From Candidatus Puniceispirillum sp. (GTDB lineage Bacteria > Pseudomonadota > Alphaproteobacteria > Puniceispirillales > Puniceispirillaceae): 64,000 nt of DNA. Position 1 is the stretch's first letter; each line of letters starts with the position of its first letter. The position numbers were made by a program, and so were the translations under genes. The stretch lies in NCBI GenBank assembly GCA_028382965.1, contig JAOEUK010000003.1:62001-126000 (forward strand), written 5' to 3'. Of the stretch, positions 33,873 to 43,131 are shown piece after piece. Below the pieces are notes generated by a model. It worked only from the letters and a program-made list of their open reading frames with translations. It ran no database searches and was not told the DNA's origin.

Positions 33873-35053
33873 TGACACCACCCAAGCGCGGTTTCACAAA
33901 TGCTGAGTTTGCTTGTCGTTGCGCCAAGATACAGCAGGCAATGATAACCAATGACATTGCTGCATTGTTGCTTACCACTGAGGCAGATGTCCGGTATTTT
34001 ACTGGATTTATGACGCAGTTTTGGCAAAGCCCAACGCGGCCCTGGTTTGTTTTGTTGCCAGCCATTGGCAAGCCTATTGCTATCATACCTTCAATTGGAG
34101 CACCTCTGATGCGAGATTGCTATATTGGCAATTTACAAACTTGGACTTCACCAGCGGCAACTGATGATGGCATTAGCTTGTTAGCAAGCCTGATCCTTGA
34201 TCAAGTTGGACTGTCTGGACGACTTGGCATGATGATGGGAAGCGAAACTACTATCCGCATGCCATTTGCCGATATTCAAGCCTTACAAACTCTGATGGAT
34301 GGAATCACACTTTGTGATATGACAGCCGATGTCCAGAAAATCAGGATGATCAAGTCACCAGCAGAACAGATAAAATTAAAACACATCTGCAGCATTGTTT
34401 CCAGTGTGTTTGCTGATTTACCACAATGGGTCGTTGCTGGCATGCCCCTTAATGAACTGTTCCAAAACTTCAAAATCAAGGCACTTGAAGCTGGTGTTGA
34501 TGATGTTAGCTATCTTGTGGGCAGCGCTGGCCCTGACGGATACACCGATATAATTGCACCTCCAACTAGCCGCCCAATTGCTAGCGGAGATGTTTTCATG
34601 CTTGATACGGGTTGTATTTGGGATGGCTATTTCAGCGATTTTGACCGAAATTTTGCTATGCATTATGCTAGCGATACTGCCAAGGAAGCGCATCATCGTC
34701 TGTTTGATGCAACCGACGCAGCTCTGAATATTCTTAAACCCGGCATTACGGCTGCCGATTTGTTCTTTGCAATGGATCAGGTGCTACGCCCCAACGGGTC
34801 AATCCAAATTAAAGGCGGCGAGGTTGGCCGTTATGGCCACGGGCTCGGCACTCAATTAACCGAACCCCCTTCTCATACCAATTGGGACCAAACAGTTCTT
34901 GAAGCGGGTATGGCCCTAACGCTTGAACCATCAATCAATTACGGTGATGGGCTAATGATGGTAGCAGAAGAAAATCTCTTGATTCTTGATAATGGAGCCA
35001 TGTTATTATCCACCCGTGCACAACGTGATTTACCTATTGTTTCTGCCTGCTGA
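33872..35053 (+). CDS. M24 (creatinase/Xaa-Pro peptidase fold) hydrolase
   Basis: A 393-residue pita-bread-fold protein: an N-terminal creatinase-like domain (about 1-150, with ADVRYFTGFMTQFWQSP) and a C-terminal catalytic domain. All five metal ligands of metal-dependent M24 enzymes can be seen: Asp in FMLDTGCIW, Asp in YFSDFDRNF, His in GHGLGTQLTEPP, Glu in LTLEPSI and Glu in VAEENLLI. It is therefore a metal-dependent hydrolase, either Xaa-Pro peptidase or an amide/amidine hydrolase such as ectoine hydrolase (DoeA/EutD). It lacks the N-terminal pattern I associate with DoeA. It is translated from a GTG overlapping the dpaL stop. Confidence 0.82.
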   Translation: MTPPKRGFTNAEFACRCAKIQQAMITNDIAALLLTTEADVRYFTGFMTQFWQSPTRPWFVLLPAIGKPIAIIPSIGAPLMRDCYIGNLQTWTSPAATDDGISLLASLILDQVGLSGRLGMMMGSETTIRMPFADIQALQTLMDGITLCDMTADVQKIRMIKSPAEQIKLKHICSIVSSVFADLPQWVVAGMPLNELFQNFKIKALEAGVDDVSYLVGSAGPDGYTDIIAPPTSRPIASGDVFMLDTGCIWDGYFSDFDRNFAMHYASDTAKEAHHRLFDATDAALNILKPGITAADLFFAMDQVLRPNGSIQIKGGEVGRYGHGLGTQLTEPPSHTNWDQTVLEAGMALTLEPSINYGDGLMMVAEENLLILDNGAMLLSTRAQRDLPIVSAC

Positions 35054-35072
35054 ACCAAAGGAATATAGTGCC

Positions 35073-35900
35073 ATGACCCAATCAATAGACAAATCTCAAA
35101 AGCGCCCGTTACCTGATTTTGTACATTTACCTTTTCGTACAGCAAGTCATGGCGAAACAGCAGCCCAACTTGGGCTAATTACACTCGAAACTGACTTGAC
35201 CATAGAGACAGAACTGCGTCATTTCATTGGTGACAGCATTGGTACAAGTATCGGAAATGGCCAACTACCAACAATTCTGCATAGCCGGATTGCGTGTGAT
35301 GACCAGGTCACAGCGGAAAACCTAACAGCAATGACCGACCGTTTTGCTGTAACTCTAGCCCTTTTCCCAAGCAACTACCATTTTGATGTGGTCGGTTATG
35401 GTTGTACCTCGGCATCTTTGTTGATTGGTGAAAAAACTGTTCAGGACATCATCAAGTCGCATATCAATGTGGAGCATGTCACAACCCCACTAACAGCCCT
35501 CAGGCGCGCCTTAAGGACTATCGGGGTAAAAAACATTGGCTATCTTGCACCCTACATATCTGAAATATCAGCGCAGATGTGTGCACTCCTTGAAAAAAAT
35601 GGTTTCCAGATTTGTGCTGCAGCCACGTTTGGTGAGGAGAAAGACTCAATTGTTGGCTGCATTCATCCGCATTCAATTTTCGATGCCGTTGATGTGCTTG
35701 TCCATCAGTCAGATACGCCACTAGATGCGATTTTTATATCCTGCACTTCGCTGAAATGTGCCACAATAATCCAAGAAGCTGAGTCCAAACACGGTATTCC
35801 AGTGATTTCCAGCAATTCTGCGATTGCCTGGGATATGGCTAGGCTCGCCAATTTAGACGTCCCCCCGGCAGGAAAAGGCCTACTCTTTAATCAAAATTGA
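35073..35900 (+). CDS. Asp/Glu racemase, maleate isomerase or arylmalonate decarboxylase family protein
   Basis: A 275-residue two-domain protein of the Asp/Glu racemase superfamily. Both potential catalytic cysteines are present, in VGYGCTSASLLIG (first half) and FISCTSLKCA (second half), as in racemases and maleate isomerases; arylmalonate decarboxylases keep only one. The ATG at 35073 follows AAAGGA and fits better than an open extension into the M24 gene. Position after an M24 hydrolase and a PLP lyase resembles the eutA-eutB-eutD genes of ectoine utilisation, where EutA is in this family. Its 3' end overlaps the convergent FMN dehydrogenase gene by 21 bases. Confidence 0.8.
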   Translation: MTQSIDKSQKRPLPDFVHLPFRTASHGETAAQLGLITLETDLTIETELRHFIGDSIGTSIGNGQLPTILHSRIACDDQVTAENLTAMTDRFAVTLALFPSNYHFDVVGYGCTSASLLIGEKTVQDIIKSHINVEHVTTPLTALRRALRTIGVKNIGYLAPYISEISAQMCALLEKNGFQICAAATFGEEKDSIVGCIHPHSIFDAVDVLVHQSDTPLDAIFISCTSLKCATIIQEAESKHGIPVISSNSAIAWDMARLANLDVPPAGKGLLFNQN

Positions 35901-37019
35901 TGAGTCTACCTTTGACAAGTCAGACTGACCACAAAGACCAAGCGTTAAGTCCAATTCTTTATGAATAATATCAAGCACCTGATGAACACCCGCTTGTCCT
36001 TTTGCTCCAAGTCCGTACAAAAAGGCACGGCCTATCATTGTACCCTGCGCTCCAAGTGCAATGGCACGCAATACATCTTGACCTGATCGGATACCGCTAT
36101 CCATCCACACCTCAGCTTTGCCATTCACTGAATCCAAAACTGCTGGCAACGCCTCAACCGACGAAATAGCTCCGTCTAGTTGTCGGCCACCATGATTAGA
36201 CACAACGATCGCGTCTGCCCCAACATTAACAGCGGCCAGAGCATCCTCAGCATCCAGAATACCCTTGATAATTAATTTACCACCCCATTGCTTGCGGATA
36301 TTTGCAATATCACTCCAGGACAAGGTTGGATCAAACTGGCTAACCGTCCAATCAGCCAAAGAAGACATGTCTTTTACACCCTCTACGTGTCCAACAATAT
36401 TACCAAATTGACGCCGCTTAGTACTAAGCATCCGGAGACACCATGCTGGCTTTTGCATAAGGCTTAAAATATTTCTTAATGTGAGCTTAGGAGGGGCACT
36501 TAACCCGTTACGCACATCCTTGTGCCGCTGGGCCAAAATCTGCAAGTCAAGTGTCACCATTAAAGCTGAGCACTTGGCATCACGGGCACGCTCAATTAAT
36601 CGTGACATGAAATTACGATCACGCATCACGTAAAGTTGAAACCAAAATGGAGATGGGCTATCGTCAGCGACGTCCTCAATCGAACAAATAGACATGGTTG
36701 AGAGCGTGAAAGGTACACCAAAATCAGATGCTGCCCTTGCAGCCAAAATCTCACCGTCATCATACTGCATTCCAGTTAAGCCCGTCGGCGCCAAAGCAAC
36801 TGGCATTGGCAGCTTTTGGCCAAGCATTAACATTTCAGTAGTTCGTTCACTGACATTCTGAGCAACTCGCTGTCGGAATTTAATCGCAGCCAAGTCACTT
36901 TCATTAGAGCGATAAGTTGATTCCGACCATGATCCGCTATCCACGTAATCATAAAACATTCGTGGCACTCGCTGCTTTGCCATTTTTTGCAAATCGTCAA
37001 CACACGCAATTACTGTCAT
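35880..37019 (-). CDS. FMN-dependent alpha-hydroxyacid dehydrogenase (third copy)
   Basis: A 379-residue family member with the complete core: RVPRMFYDYVDSGSWSEST, PVALAPTGLTGMQYDDGE, FWFQLYVMRDRNFM, LMVTLDLQILAQRHKD, the FMN Lys in LIIKGILDAEDA, VSNHGGRQLDGAISS and the loop WMDSGIRSGQDVLRA. The PTGLTGMQYDDGE and AQRHKD region resembles the lactate/mandelate dehydrogenase branch. Substrate unknown. The ATG at 37019 is preferred to one six codons upstream region starting at 37034. It converges and overlaps with the racemase-family gene, so the two transcripts share a 3' end region. Confidence 0.84.
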   Translation of the reverse strand: MTVIACVDDLQKMAKQRVPRMFYDYVDSGSWSESTYRSNESDLAAIKFRQRVAQNVSERTTEMLMLGQKLPMPVALAPTGLTGMQYDDGEILAARAASDFGVPFTLSTMSICSIEDVADDSPSPFWFQLYVMRDRNFMSRLIERARDAKCSALMVTLDLQILAQRHKDVRNGLSAPPKLTLRNILSLMQKPAWCLRMLSTKRRQFGNIVGHVEGVKDMSSLADWTVSQFDPTLSWSDIANIRKQWGGKLIIKGILDAEDALAAVNVGADAIVVSNHGGRQLDGAISSVEALPAVLDSVNGKAEVWMDSGIRSGQDVLRAIALGAQGTMIGRAFLYGLGAKGQAGVHQVLDIIHKELDLTLGLCGQSDLSKVDSSILIKE

Positions 37020-37127
37020 AAAGCGCCTCTTCAAACTCCACCAAACATTGTAATTTATACCTTAACAAAGCCAAAATACTGAACCAAAAAAATAATCAAC
37101 ATGAAAAACGTGATTGATTTTGAACTC

Positions 37128-38771
37128 TCAACGGTAATTACGTAGCATTGCACTCATCAATATTACGGGCAGCAAACCAGACAGAACAATCATCAAAGCA
37201 GGAAGCGCAGCAACTTCTAGCATTTCATCCTTTGCAAACTGATATGTATAAGTTGCTAACGTTTCAAAATTAAAAGGGCGTAACAACAAAGTCATTGGAA
37301 GTTCTTTCATCACATCTACAAAGACCAACATCATTCCTGCTAGAAATGAACTTTGCAACAAGGGCGCAATAACGCGTTTAATTGACTTCACATATCCTTG
37401 GCCCAATACCCTACTAGCATTCATCATATCCGCTGGAAGGCGTTTAACCCCAGATACCATTGCCCCATATCCAACGGCTTGAAATCTAACAATATACGCA
37501 AAAAAAAGAACTGCTATGCTGGTAATCAATATACCTTGAAATTCTAATCCAAATAAAGCAGCAATCCATCCATCTAGCTTGCCAGCAAACGTTAAAACGC
37601 CAATTGCCAAAATAGTGCCCGGGAAGGCATACCCTGTTGACGCCATCAACGCAAACTTACGAATTTTTAATCCAGATCGAAACGTAGAAGTAATTACAAT
37701 GAACGCTGACAAAAGCATTATCACGAAAGCAGCTACTGCCGCCATGATCACGGTATTAACGATGATTTCACGAATAGCTAGAAAATCAGCAATCACATTA
37801 TTTGATGCTAATAAAGCAAGAAGAACGCCAACGGGAATAAAAAAACCAAATAACAGTGGCATCACACAAACAATCCAACAAGAAAGAACACCAAGCTTGC
37901 TCGGAATTAACATTTCAAGTTTTACTTTATTGCCGCTATTGCTCACATATTTTTGTCTAGACCGCGCATAAAATTCGATGCCCAAAAGCACCAAAATAAA
38001 ACAAAAACCAACAATTGATATTTGCGCTGCAGCAACAAGGTTGTTCATACCCAGCCAAACATTGAAAATACCCAATGTAATGGTTTCAATCGCAAAAAAT
38101 TCAACTGTACCAAAATCTGAAACCACTTCCATCATCACTAGCGCCAGGCCAGCCATTATTGCTGGGCGGGCAAGAGGTAATCCCACTTCCCAAAATTGTG
38201 ATCGATTATGCACCAGCGCAATCTCAAACAAGCTCGCTGGTGTCAATCGAAACGCTATGCGTGTAACCATATAGATATAAGGATACAAAACTGACGCCAT
38301 TACCAACATAGCGCCACCAAGTGACCTGATCTCAGGAAACCAATAATCACCGGGATTCTGCCAGCCAAAAGCTTCGCGTATCGTTGCCTGGACTGGACCA
38401 GCATACTCAAAAAATTCAGTATAGCTATATGCTACGATATAAGCTGGAATGGCAGCTGGCAACAATAGCATCCACTCCAAGCCTCGGCGTCCAGCAAAAT
38501 CGTAACGACTAATCACCCAAGCTGAACTGACCCCAAACCCAATGGCCAGTATGCCAACACCTCCCATTAGGATGACAGTGTTACTAACGTAACGGCCAAG
38601 AACAGTTTGATAAAGATGAGTCCAAAGTCCCTCACTATCACCCACTGCAGTCAAAAGGACAGAAAATATTGGACCTAAAATCATTAGACATAGAAAGAAA
38701 ATGGCAATCGACCAACCATCTACCGGTTGACGTTGCGTTTGCATAAAGTTTTGTAAGAAACTTGCTATCAT
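37128..38771 (-). CDS. fbpB: Fe3+-type ABC transporter permease (FbpB/SfuB), duplicated permease domains
   Basis: A 547-residue inner-membrane protein made of two tandem permease domains, the FbpB arrangement of ferric iron importers. The first domain begins at YVSNTVILMGGVGILAIGFG with EAA-like loop LFEIALVHNRSQFWEVGLPLA. The second runs from FLAIREIIVNTVIMAAVAAF to loop MMNASRVLGQGYVKSIKRVIAPLL. GRRGLEWMLLLPAAIPAYIVAY is characteristic of the family. Neither the periplasmic iron-binding protein (FbpA) nor the ATPase (FbpC) is found in this window, so the partners must be elsewhere or the gene is a leftover. The ATPases at 30294 and 54826 belong to other transporters. Confidence 0.85.
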   Translation of the reverse strand: MIASFLQNFMQTQRQPVDGWSIAIFFLCLMILGPIFSVLLTAVGDSEGLWTHLYQTVLGRYVSNTVILMGGVGILAIGFGVSSAWVISRYDFAGRRGLEWMLLLPAAIPAYIVAYSYTEFFEYAGPVQATIREAFGWQNPGDYWFPEIRSLGGAMLVMASVLYPYIYMVTRIAFRLTPASLFEIALVHNRSQFWEVGLPLARPAIMAGLALVMMEVVSDFGTVEFFAIETITLGIFNVWLGMNNLVAAAQISIVGFCFILVLLGIEFYARSRQKYVSNSGNKVKLEMLIPSKLGVLSCWIVCVMPLLFGFFIPVGVLLALLASNNVIADFLAIREIIVNTVIMAAVAAFVIMLLSAFIVITSTFRSGLKIRKFALMASTGYAFPGTILAIGVLTFAGKLDGWIAALFGLEFQGILITSIAVLFFAYIVRFQAVGYGAMVSGVKRLPADMMNASRVLGQGYVKSIKRVIAPLLQSSFLAGMMLVFVDVMKELPMTLLLRPFNFETLATYTYQFAKDEMLEVAALPALMIVLSGLLPVILMSAMLRNYR

Positions 38772-39122
38772 CTAGAGCTGCCGATAGCTGTATGCATTTT
38801 AAATAATAATTTCAAAGATTTAGACCACGAAACATCATTGCAGGAGCAATTGGACGCACCACCATCAGCCATACTCATTTTATCTCCAATAATGAATTCA
38901 TCAGTGACTAAGCTCCTGAGACAATTGAATTGCAAACTCTCAATTTCCAAAAAAATTCATAATAAAAAATGATTATTGGACTCAACATCATACCGCAAGT
39001 GTTTTCGTAAGAACCGCTTTTAAAGATGTTTGAGTTTTATAATTACAAATTTGATGAATTAAGTTATCACTTCATCGCCGTTTGGTGATGTTGTAATACC
39101 GCTGGAACACTGAGGTAAGAAT
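38772..39122. other. Intergenic region between fbpB and terC-family gene
   Basis: About 351 bp between divergent genes. A 60-codon frame on the minus strand (38768-38950) overlaps the fbpB start but shows no recognisable protein character. A CATCGCC-GTTT-GGTGATG hairpin lies about 45 bp before the TerC start. A manganese riboswitch would be a typical find before such genes, but its conserved purine-rich 5' block was not seen. Confidence 0.4.
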
Positions 39123-39815
39123 ATGGAAATAATCATGGGAATGAGTGCAGAAGCGTTTGCGATTGCACTTCTACAGATTATCGCCATCGATATCATTCTT
39201 GGAGGCGATAATGCTATTGTCATTGCACTTGCATGTCGAAACCTACCTCCAGAAGAAAGGCGTATTGGAATTTTATGGGGTACAGCCGGCGCCATCGTTC
39301 TGCGTGTTATTTTAGTTTTTTTTGCAAGTGCACTGATGACCACACCGGGTCTTCGTCTAATTGGTGGACTATTACTCTTGTGGATTGGAGTTAAGCTGCT
39401 TACAGACACGTCTAATCAGCATTTTGACAAAAAAATTGCACAAAAGAGCAATCTTTTAGGAGCCATAAAAACTATCATTATTGCTGATTTTGTGATGAGT
39501 TTAGATAACGCTCTTGCCATTGCTGCAGCCTCTAAAGGCAATTTATTTTTAGTTGTGTTTGGCCTGGTTCTCAGCGTTCCAATTATAATTGCTGGAAGTA
39601 CACTTATTTTGCGGATGATGGAACGCTTCCCCTTTATCATTTTAATTGGAGCGGGGTTGCTCGGTTGGCTTGGCGGTGATTTAATTGCTAATGACAGCAT
39701 CACCCAAATCATCCTCCCTGAGACCATTCTTCAAACCCCTTGGGTTATCGCAAGTTTGGGGACTGGAATTGTTATTGGATTTGGCAAATTACTGATGTTA
39801 CGAAGAAGTTCATAA
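39123..39815 (+). CDS. TerC-family membrane protein (YjbE type, putative metal exporter)
   Basis: A 230-residue integral membrane protein with about seven helices. Family motifs: LLQIIAIDIILGGDNAIVIALA with the paired Asp and Asn thought to bind metal, GILWGTAGAIVLRVILV, GGLLLLWIGVKLL, and the second half IADFVMSLDNALAIAAAS repeating the Asp-Asn theme. Relatives of the YjbE/Alx group are implicated in manganese efflux, some also in metalation of secreted enzymes. A GAGG ribosome binding site lies 8 bases before ATG 39123; ATG 39135 is a possible alternative. Confidence 0.88.
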   Translation: MEIIMGMSAEAFAIALLQIIAIDIILGGDNAIVIALACRNLPPEERRIGILWGTAGAIVLRVILVFFASALMTTPGLRLIGGLLLLWIGVKLLTDTSNQHFDKKIAQKSNLLGAIKTIIIADFVMSLDNALAIAAASKGNLFLVVFGLVLSVPIIIAGSTLILRMMERFPFIILIGAGLLGWLGGDLIANDSITQIILPETILQTPWVIASLGTGIVIGFGKLLMLRRSS

Positions 39816-39926
39816 CATTCGTTAAACTCAAGGTTTTTATCAGGACTTGGAAATAAATGGCAATGTATGATATTTTTTGCGATGTTAATGATTAACATTT
39901 AACTTAAATAACAGTAGTTCCATTTA

Positions 39927-40823
39927 ATGATTCAACAAAATACTCCAAAAATTGCAGTTATTGGATTTGGCGAAGCCGGTTCTTGTTTATGCCAAGGCTG
40001 GGGCCGTCCCAATGTGTGTGCCTTTGACATAAAGCAGCATGGCGATTCTGAATCAGCACTGGAAAAAACAGCCCAAATGGAGGGGGCTGGAATTATTGTT
40101 GGCGATAATGTAGCAACTATTGCTAGAGACGCTGACTTGATTTTTAGCACCGTAACGGCAGATCAGGCACATGTCGCAGCCCTTGCAGCTGCCAAGAGCA
40201 TTAAACATGGAGCCTATTTCTTTGATTTAAATAGCTGTGCCCCTTCAACCAAACAAAAAAATGCTGCCTTAATTCATGCAGCTGGTGGCCGTTATGTTGA
40301 TGTGGCCGTTATGGCTACCATTTCGCCGAAACAACATCAAACAGCAATGCTGGTTTCTGGTGAACATGCTGAAGCAGGTATTACTATTATGCTCGATCTT
40401 AACATGAAGCCAGTTCATGTACCCGGTCCCATTGGTCGTGCATCAACAATAAAAATGATCCGATCTGTTATGATGAAAGGTATTGAAGCCCTGACCGCCG
40501 AATGTTTTAGTGCAGCCTGTAAAGCCGGCGTTGCCGATGAGGTTGCAGCCTCTCTTGATGCCTCTCAAGCCAAGGAAGGGTGGAGGGCCCAAGCAACCTA
40601 CAATATGGAGCGCATGACCACGCATGGCATCCGCCGTGCTGCAGAAATGCGTGAAGTTGCCACAACCCTCTCTGATCTCAATGTAGCCAACCAAATGACC
40701 GCTGGCGCAATTGAGTGGCAGGATCAGCTTGGCAATCTTGGCTTGTCACTTCTTGAGATTCACGGACTGGAGCCGCGCATTGAGGCTATTAACGAAAGAA
40801 TTAACACAAAACAACAATCATAA
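39927..40823 (+). CDS. 6-phosphogluconate/beta-hydroxyacid dehydrogenase-like protein with DUF1932
   Basis: A 298-residue NAD(P)-binding protein. The N-terminal Rossmann domain starts with IAVIGFGEAGSCLCQGW and includes ADLIFSTVTADQAHVAAL and FFDLNSCAPSTKQKNAA. The C-terminal helical domain (from about residue 185, IKMIRSVMMKGIEALTAECF through TTHGIRRAAEMREVATTL) is of the DUF1932 kind. The family Lys of beta-hydroxyacid dehydrogenases is present in the IKMIRS helix. Substrate unknown; no co-directional neighbour in close contact. It converges with an EamA gene by 12 bp. Confidence 0.78.
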   Translation: MIQQNTPKIAVIGFGEAGSCLCQGWGRPNVCAFDIKQHGDSESALEKTAQMEGAGIIVGDNVATIARDADLIFSTVTADQAHVAALAAAKSIKHGAYFFDLNSCAPSTKQKNAALIHAAGGRYVDVAVMATISPKQHQTAMLVSGEHAEAGITIMLDLNMKPVHVPGPIGRASTIKMIRSVMMKGIEALTAECFSAACKAGVADEVAASLDASQAKEGWRAQATYNMERMTTHGIRRAAEMREVATTLSDLNVANQMTAGAIEWQDQLGNLGLSLLEIHGLEPRIEAINERINTKQQS

Positions 40824-40835
40824 TCTTTGTTGATG

Positions 40836-41747
40836 TCAGTCAGATGGCCCTTCACTTTTTTCTTCATGCAAACCGATGAGAACACCAGTTGCTAAAACCG
40901 TAATGACACCCAACCACTGCGTTGTTGCTAGTGTCTCTCCTAGCCAAATTGAAGCTGATAGAGCAGCAATCAGCGCTTCAGACAGCATTAAAATCCCAAC
41001 AAGGCCGGGGGAAACGTATTGCATAATCCTGAAAACCAGTAATGAAGTTGGCATAAATATAATGACTGATGCCAACAGGGCTGGCGGAACAGCTTCAAGC
41101 AATACATAAAATCCAGGAACAGGGTCACCTAGGTAGACGGCCGCGACAACAGCCAAAAAACCCCCAAGCAAATACTGTAAAAAGGTTACATGAATAAAGT
41201 TTGTGCTGGGATAGTAACGAACTGCAACCGAGCCTAAAGCCCAAAACCACCCTGATAACAGCCCAAGCAAATCAGCGGGTTCAAAGTAAATTTCTTTTCC
41301 ATTAACATTCATAACCAACACACAACCAAAAAGTGCGCCAACTATCGCTACCCAGCGACCCCATCCCGCACGTTCGTTGAGGATAAAGAAAGCAAAAACT
41401 GTTGACCAAATCGGCGTCATGTAAAATAAAACTACTGTTTTAGTCACTGAGGCCACAATTAGCCCAAGAGCATAAAAAACAAAACCGGCTCCCAATAAAG
41501 AACCAGCAATTGTAGCCCGAATCCAGTCCCTGTTTGAAGTACCTGAACCTATCAGAACTAGCGGCAGAAGCACAATTGCAGGCAAAAAATGAAACAGGGA
41601 AACAACCCAAAGAGCAGAAACACCCATTGCTTCGATGTAACGCATCGGCATCCACAAGACACCCCAAAATGACGAAGAAACAAATATGATAACCAACGCA
41701 TGGCGTAGCTTATGTTCCTTGGTAAAAAGTGATAAGAACCAAGTCAT
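40836..41747 (-). CDS. EamA/DMT-family permease
   Basis: A 303-residue inner-membrane transporter with two EamA repeats. Elements: HALVIIFVSSSFWGVLWMPMRY, ALWVVSLFHFLPAIVLLPLV, ALGLIVASVTKTVVLFYMTPIW, GRWVAIVGALFGCVLVMNVNG for the first half; the second from LGLLSGWFWALGSVAVRYYP to VLMLSEALIAALSASIWLGE-type ending. It is last in a minus-strand series of aminotransferase, TPP enzyme and C-S lyase, with a gap of 77 bp from the C-S lyase. Export of a pathway product such as an amino acid or sulfur compound is conjecture. Confidence 0.83.
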   Translation of the reverse strand: MTWFLSLFTKEHKLRHALVIIFVSSSFWGVLWMPMRYIEAMGVSALWVVSLFHFLPAIVLLPLVLIGSGTSNRDWIRATIAGSLLGAGFVFYALGLIVASVTKTVVLFYMTPIWSTVFAFFILNERAGWGRWVAIVGALFGCVLVMNVNGKEIYFEPADLLGLLSGWFWALGSVAVRYYPSTNFIHVTFLQYLLGGFLAVVAAVYLGDPVPGFYVLLEAVPPALLASVIIFMPTSLLVFRIMQYVSPGLVGILMLSEALIAALSASIWLGETLATTQWLGVITVLATGVLIGLHEEKSEGPSD

Positions 41748-41824
41748 AAATTACCTTTTCAAAAAAGCACTAGTTTGCTCTACACTTAATTTTTCTAACA
41801 ATCAAAGAAACACTGGAACCAAGA

Positions 41825-43003
41825 TTATTGCAAATCTGCAAAGGAACTTTGCAAACGTTTAACCGCCTCGACTACTAAATCACGGCGGCAAGCTATGTTA
41901 AAACGTAAAAAGTTCTCACCACCCAGGCCAAAACTACTGCCGTGATTCACAGCGATTTGAGCATCTTGCTCAACTCGACGCGTAAACTCGCTGTGATCCA
42001 TTCCAGTTTTTGTGAAATCGACCCAACATAGATACGTTGCATCGATCGACATTGAATTAAGCCCTGGAATCTTCGCAATGCCTCTGTCAAAAATCTTTTT
42101 ATTTTCATTTAGATAGGTCATTAATTCGTCAAGCCATACATCACCATGCTGCCATGCAGCCGTACACATTAACATACCAATCCGATTAAATGACTTGCCA
42201 GCAGAGGCATCAGTAACACGCGCAAGTCGGCTACGCATAGTATCATCGGACGCAACCATGCTGCCAATCATACAGCCTGCCAAATTAAAAGTTTTAGTTG
42301 TTGCGATCAGCGTGACGAGCCGGTGACGAATTGATGGCACGACCTTTGCCAAAACGTGATGTTTAGTGCCTTTATAAACAAGATCATTATGTACTTCATC
42401 ACTTATCAGGGTTAGGTCATGCTGTTCACAAAAATTAGCTAGCTGATACAATTCATCAAGTGACCACACCCGTCCACCCGGATTATGCGGTGAACATAAT
42501 ATAACTATTTTTTCATTACCCGTTAGGCCTGCTGCAAGCGCATCAAGATCCATGTAATAGGCCCCGTTGCGCTGCACGAGTTCAGATTCAACAATTTGCC
42601 GGTCCGTGGCTTTTATAATTCTGAAAAATGCATGATAAACTGGTGAAAAAACAATAACACCGTCACCCGGCTCGCTAAAGGACCTGATACACAAGCTAAT
42701 AGCATTCCCAAGGCCGTGGGCATTAATAATCCAGTCAGCCTGAACATTCCATTGATGACGGCGTTTTACCCAAGCGATCAGTGCAGCTCGATATTCACTG
42801 TCATTCCCAAAATAACCATGAACACCATGATTTAACGCTTTGGCAAGCGCGTCTTGAACAGCCGGAAGCGCGCGAAAATCCATATCTGCAACCCACATTG
42901 AAATTCCAGTTTTCGGGGAAACACCATATTTGGCTTCCATTGTGTCCCACTTTGACGAATTGGTTCCAACCCGATTGATCACCTCATCAAAATTAAACGA
43001 CAT
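41825..43003 (-). CDS. patB: PatB/MalY-type C-S lyase (cystathionine beta-lyase family)
   Basis: A 392-residue PLP fold-type I enzyme. The opening FDEVINRVGTNSSKWDTMEAK and MWVADMDFRALPAVQDAL is the PatB/MalY signature. NAHGLGNAISLCIRSFSEPGD, LCSPHNPGGRVWSLDELYQL, LISDEVHNDLVYKG and ATTKTFNLAGCMIGSM follow, the last with the PLP Lys. Enzymes of this kind split the C-S bond of cystathionine, cysteine or S-alkylcysteines to a thiol, pyruvate and ammonia. Here the link to a sulfur-related cluster is suggestive. It follows the TPP-enzyme gene by 128 bp. Confidence 0.87.
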   Translation of the reverse strand: MSFNFDEVINRVGTNSSKWDTMEAKYGVSPKTGISMWVADMDFRALPAVQDALAKALNHGVHGYFGNDSEYRAALIAWVKRRHQWNVQADWIINAHGLGNAISLCIRSFSEPGDGVIVFSPVYHAFFRIIKATDRQIVESELVQRNGAYYMDLDALAAGLTGNEKIVILCSPHNPGGRVWSLDELYQLANFCEQHDLTLISDEVHNDLVYKGTKHHVLAKVVPSIRHRLVTLIATTKTFNLAGCMIGSMVASDDTMRSRLARVTDASAGKSFNRIGMLMCTAAWQHGDVWLDELMTYLNENKKIFDRGIAKIPGLNSMSIDATYLCWVDFTKTGMDHSEFTRRVEQDAQIAVNHGSSFGLGGENFLRFNIACRRDLVVEAVKRLQSSFADLQ

Positions 43004-43131
43004 ACTGTCCTCCCAGCCATTAATGTTAACCTAGCTTGATTAACCCTTTGCAGCCTAACAAACTACTATAAAAATCCTTGCAAAAAAAAGGCCGTTGTCA
43101 AGGGCATTCATTGCTAGAAAAAGTCAAAACA

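Noticed and set aside
32706-35900. Calling the trio a standard ectoine-degradation operon
   Set aside because: The lyase is of diaminopropionate type, the M24 protein lacks the DoeA N-terminal pattern, and EutC and EutE are absent.
38768-38950. 60-codon minus-strand frame overlapping the fbpB start, considered as an FbpA remnant
   Set aside because: No similarity to binding-protein ends that I can recognise; likely chance.
39000-39122. Manganese (yybP-ykoY) riboswitch before the TerC-family gene
   Set aside because: Only a small hairpin is visible; the conserved 5' purine-rich block is not seen. A covariance search would decide.
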